Shown here: positions 63,401-64,000 of the stretch, piece by piece
Position numbering within the stretch: the stretch's first letter is position 1
How the letters are laid out: the number at the start of each line of letters is the position of its first letter
Source of the DNA: JAEINY01 sp942490535
GTDB lineage: Bacteria > Bacteroidota > Bacteroidia > Bacteroidales > Marinilabiliaceae
Length of the DNA stretch: 64,000 bases
Assembly: GCA_942490535.1 (NCBI GenBank)
Contig: CALNXQ010000002.1
Location: 372,001 to 436,000, forward strand
Direction: 5' to 3'
Translations under genes and position numbers: made by a program
The notes under the pieces: model-generated
The model's database searches: none
What the model saw: the letters and a program-made list of their open reading frames with translations, nothing else
What the model was told of the DNA's origin: nothing

Positions 63401-64000
63401 ACTTGCACTAACTCCTGATTGGCATCAAACAACAACGCCTCAACGGTATAATCTTTTGCATTCTTGCCGGATCGGTTACGAAGATCAACGTCCAGTTTCA
63501 ATTGCCCATCCTTGTACTCACTATCCAGTTGTGGTTGCACAAAGAAATCCTGAATACCAACTGGATTCTGCGCCCACAAATAGACCGGTCTGAAAATACC
63601 ACTCAAGCGCCAAAAATCCTGATCTTCCAAATAACTGCCATCACTCCAGCGGTACACTTCAACAGCAATGTTATTTTCTCCCTTTCGCAAGTATTGAGAG
63701 ATATTGAATTCTGCAGGTGTCATACTTCCCTGGCTATAGCCTACTTTCACACCATTTATCCAGAGGTAAAAAGCAGAACTCACCCCATCAAAATGAATAA
63801 AAACCGTCTTCCCATCCCAGTTTTCAGGAACAGTAAAGGTGCGACGGTACGATCCTACCGGATTGCGATGATGGTAGGCATACCACGTGGTATCCTCGGG
63901 TTCTCTGGTCACAAAAGGAGGATCGCTCTTGAAGGGATATATATTATTGGTGTAGATGGCCTTCCCATAGCCATGTAACTGCCAATTAGATGGTACCTCT
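60454..64000 (-). CDS. GH2 beta-galactosidase, LacZ type, with CHB_HEX and F5/8 domains (5' end outside window)
   Basis: The frame is open to the right edge, reading ...EVPSNWQLHGYGKAIYTNNI, so the gene starts beyond 64000 and 1181 residues are visible. A GTG at 63912 is internal. The LacZ features are GVSSAFYLWINGVKVGYSQG, NAVRTSHYPNDPRWYELCNK, the acid/base Glu in IIWSHGNESGSGPTF and the nucleophile Glu in YVMCEYGHAMGN. The Bgal small-chain domain follows (WFGRGPVENYPDRQSGAAFG). A chitobiase-like Ig domain (IRYTTDGSQPTLKSAVY) and an F5/8 domain (DNVLDGNKGTKWHTQWSTQE) end the protein. It is first in an operon with the 835-residue GH2 enzyme. Confidence 0.95.
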   Translation of the reverse strand, partial: EVPSNWQLHGYGKAIYTNNIYPFKSDPPFVTREPEDTTWYAYHHRNPVGSYRRTFTVPENWDGKTVFIHFDGVSSAFYLWINGVKVGYSQGSMTPAEFNISQYLRKGENNIAVEVYRWSDGSYLEDQDFWRLSGIFRPVYLWAQNPVGIQDFFVQPQLDSEYKDGQLKLDVDLRNRSGKNAKDYTVEALLFDANQELVQVSQGLNSGKITLAKNGEQEVQMETTIDRPLKWTAEHPHLYTLILELKDKKGIIVDRTSTQIGFRTIEVGPKGELMINGKSVLLKGVNRHEHHPEFGRAVTVESMEEDIRLMKLYNINAVRTSHYPNDPRWYELCNKYGIYLMDEANIEAHGLYGKPGITEPGYLPSWEKAHIDRVMSMVERDKNHPSVIIWSHGNESGSGPTFQKMYDAIKGRDTSRLVHYEVMWGPADMDSNMYPSVDYIISQGERNVARPYVMCEYGHAMGNACGNIKEYWDAIRLYPRNIGGFIWDWVDQGLNATDENGTHYWYYGGTFGDYPNSGNFCLNGLVLPDRSVSPKLDEIKRQYQNFWATPLDLQIGKVEVYNEFNFTNLNQYDLVWEVSEDGKVKQSGSLDAIDLKPGERKNIDIPYKKITPVAGAVYHLTIRLKQLEESAMIPVGHELAWEQFELPVKTTAQPIDLSAMNSLSVIETENAYSIKGDAFEIAFAKNTGTIRRWLINGKEVIHDDGLTPSLNVFRAPVDNDARGEWYRLELNKLTNQLKSVNVIKVKGQVVIETITNYHNSKELCFSVNTEYTILGNGYVNVSQTILPHIGKVALPRIGMTLMLNERLENLRWFGRGPVENYPDRQSGAAFGRFKSTVDAQFVSYVRPQSNGNKEETSWLTLTDEQGEGIMVVADDQMAFSALHYTENDLDRADYINQLHPRKEVVLNIDYRQLGLGNGSCGPAPLPAYQLNAEPVNFSWSLRPFSKDVKDVVQLAREQIKLKEPVIRQDNENQISISTTDEHAVIRYTTDGSQPTLKSAVYKAPFGIRARTIVKAKSFRKGMIASMEVGKIVLPHLTTVSDYKTTWKVVYANSFEPGDEPDNVLDGNKGTKWHTQWSTQEPKHPHEIQVDLGATYEMAGFRVVNRTDGTNGSIKEYELYLSEDGQNWGEPVNKGQLEVGSQVEVRFNQVFNGRFVRLVAISGVGPWTSVAEFDVMALKKIR

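Noticed and set aside
60454..63912. LacZ-type gene starting at the GTG at 63912
   Set aside because: The frame continues upstream to the window edge with conserved LacZ N-terminal sequence (VPSNWQLHGYGK), so the GTG is internal.

Overview
The window is chromosomal DNA of a member of the Bacteroidota, most likely an anaerobic or facultative glycan degrader near the Marinilabiliales. The order is my inference. It rests on a 287-residue SigA-type sigma factor, a tmRNA tag reading GENNFALAA, promoter boxes of the TAnnTTTG type, Rho with a long charged insert, pyruvate:ferredoxin oxidoreductase with PPDK, a type IX secretion C-terminal domain, and many lipoprotein glycoside hydrolases.

Layout. 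1-16022 is core genome: ppdK (cut by the left edge), a dihydroorotate-dehydrogenase-like protein, a beta-barrel protein, nifJ, a DUF4143-type ATPase, rho, sigA, rpe, a saccharopine-dehydrogenase-like gene and ssrA (tmRNA). 16004-33959 is an AT-rich integrated element. A tyrosine integrase has inserted it at the 3' end of ssrA, and a 17-bp direct repeat (16 of 17 identical) marks the two ends. Its left half carries the integrase, an HTH protein, a DUF3987 ATPase, a cluster of TTGACA hexamers that could be an origin, and a zinc-finger/coiled-coil/RecA-like protein. An IS982-type element sits at the end of that last gene, followed by frameshifted remnants of related genes. Its right half is cargo that looks like antiviral defence: a three-TM protein, an Avs-like STAND NTPase with an Mrr-like nuclease domain, a PD-(D/E)XK nuclease fused to a long helical region, and a HEPN-like protein.

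33960-39600 returns to core genes: a transglutaminase-like protein, an M19-like dipeptidase and an ankyrin lipoprotein. 39615-64000 is a carbohydrate-utilisation region, nearly all on the minus strand: GH65, GH97, a DUF6377-type regulator, a T9SS cargo protein, a GH35-GH43-GH109 operon, an M60-like glycoprotein peptidase with BACON domains, and two GH2 enzymes (the last cut by the right edge). No SusC/SusD pair is in the window. Beta-galactosidases, a GH109 and an M60 peptidase together suggest attack on galactose/GalNAc-bearing glycoproteins or complex glycans. GH65 and GH97 point to alpha-glucosides.

Non-coding structure is unusually rich. Three intergenic tracts (4119-4316, 37053-37164, 45134-45248), each just 3' of a minus-strand gene, are degenerate tandem repeats with a strict 22-, 11/22- or 23-bp period. 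Three copies of a three-hairpin repeat lie within the GH region. Large palindromes occur at 44704-44874 and 25384-25527.
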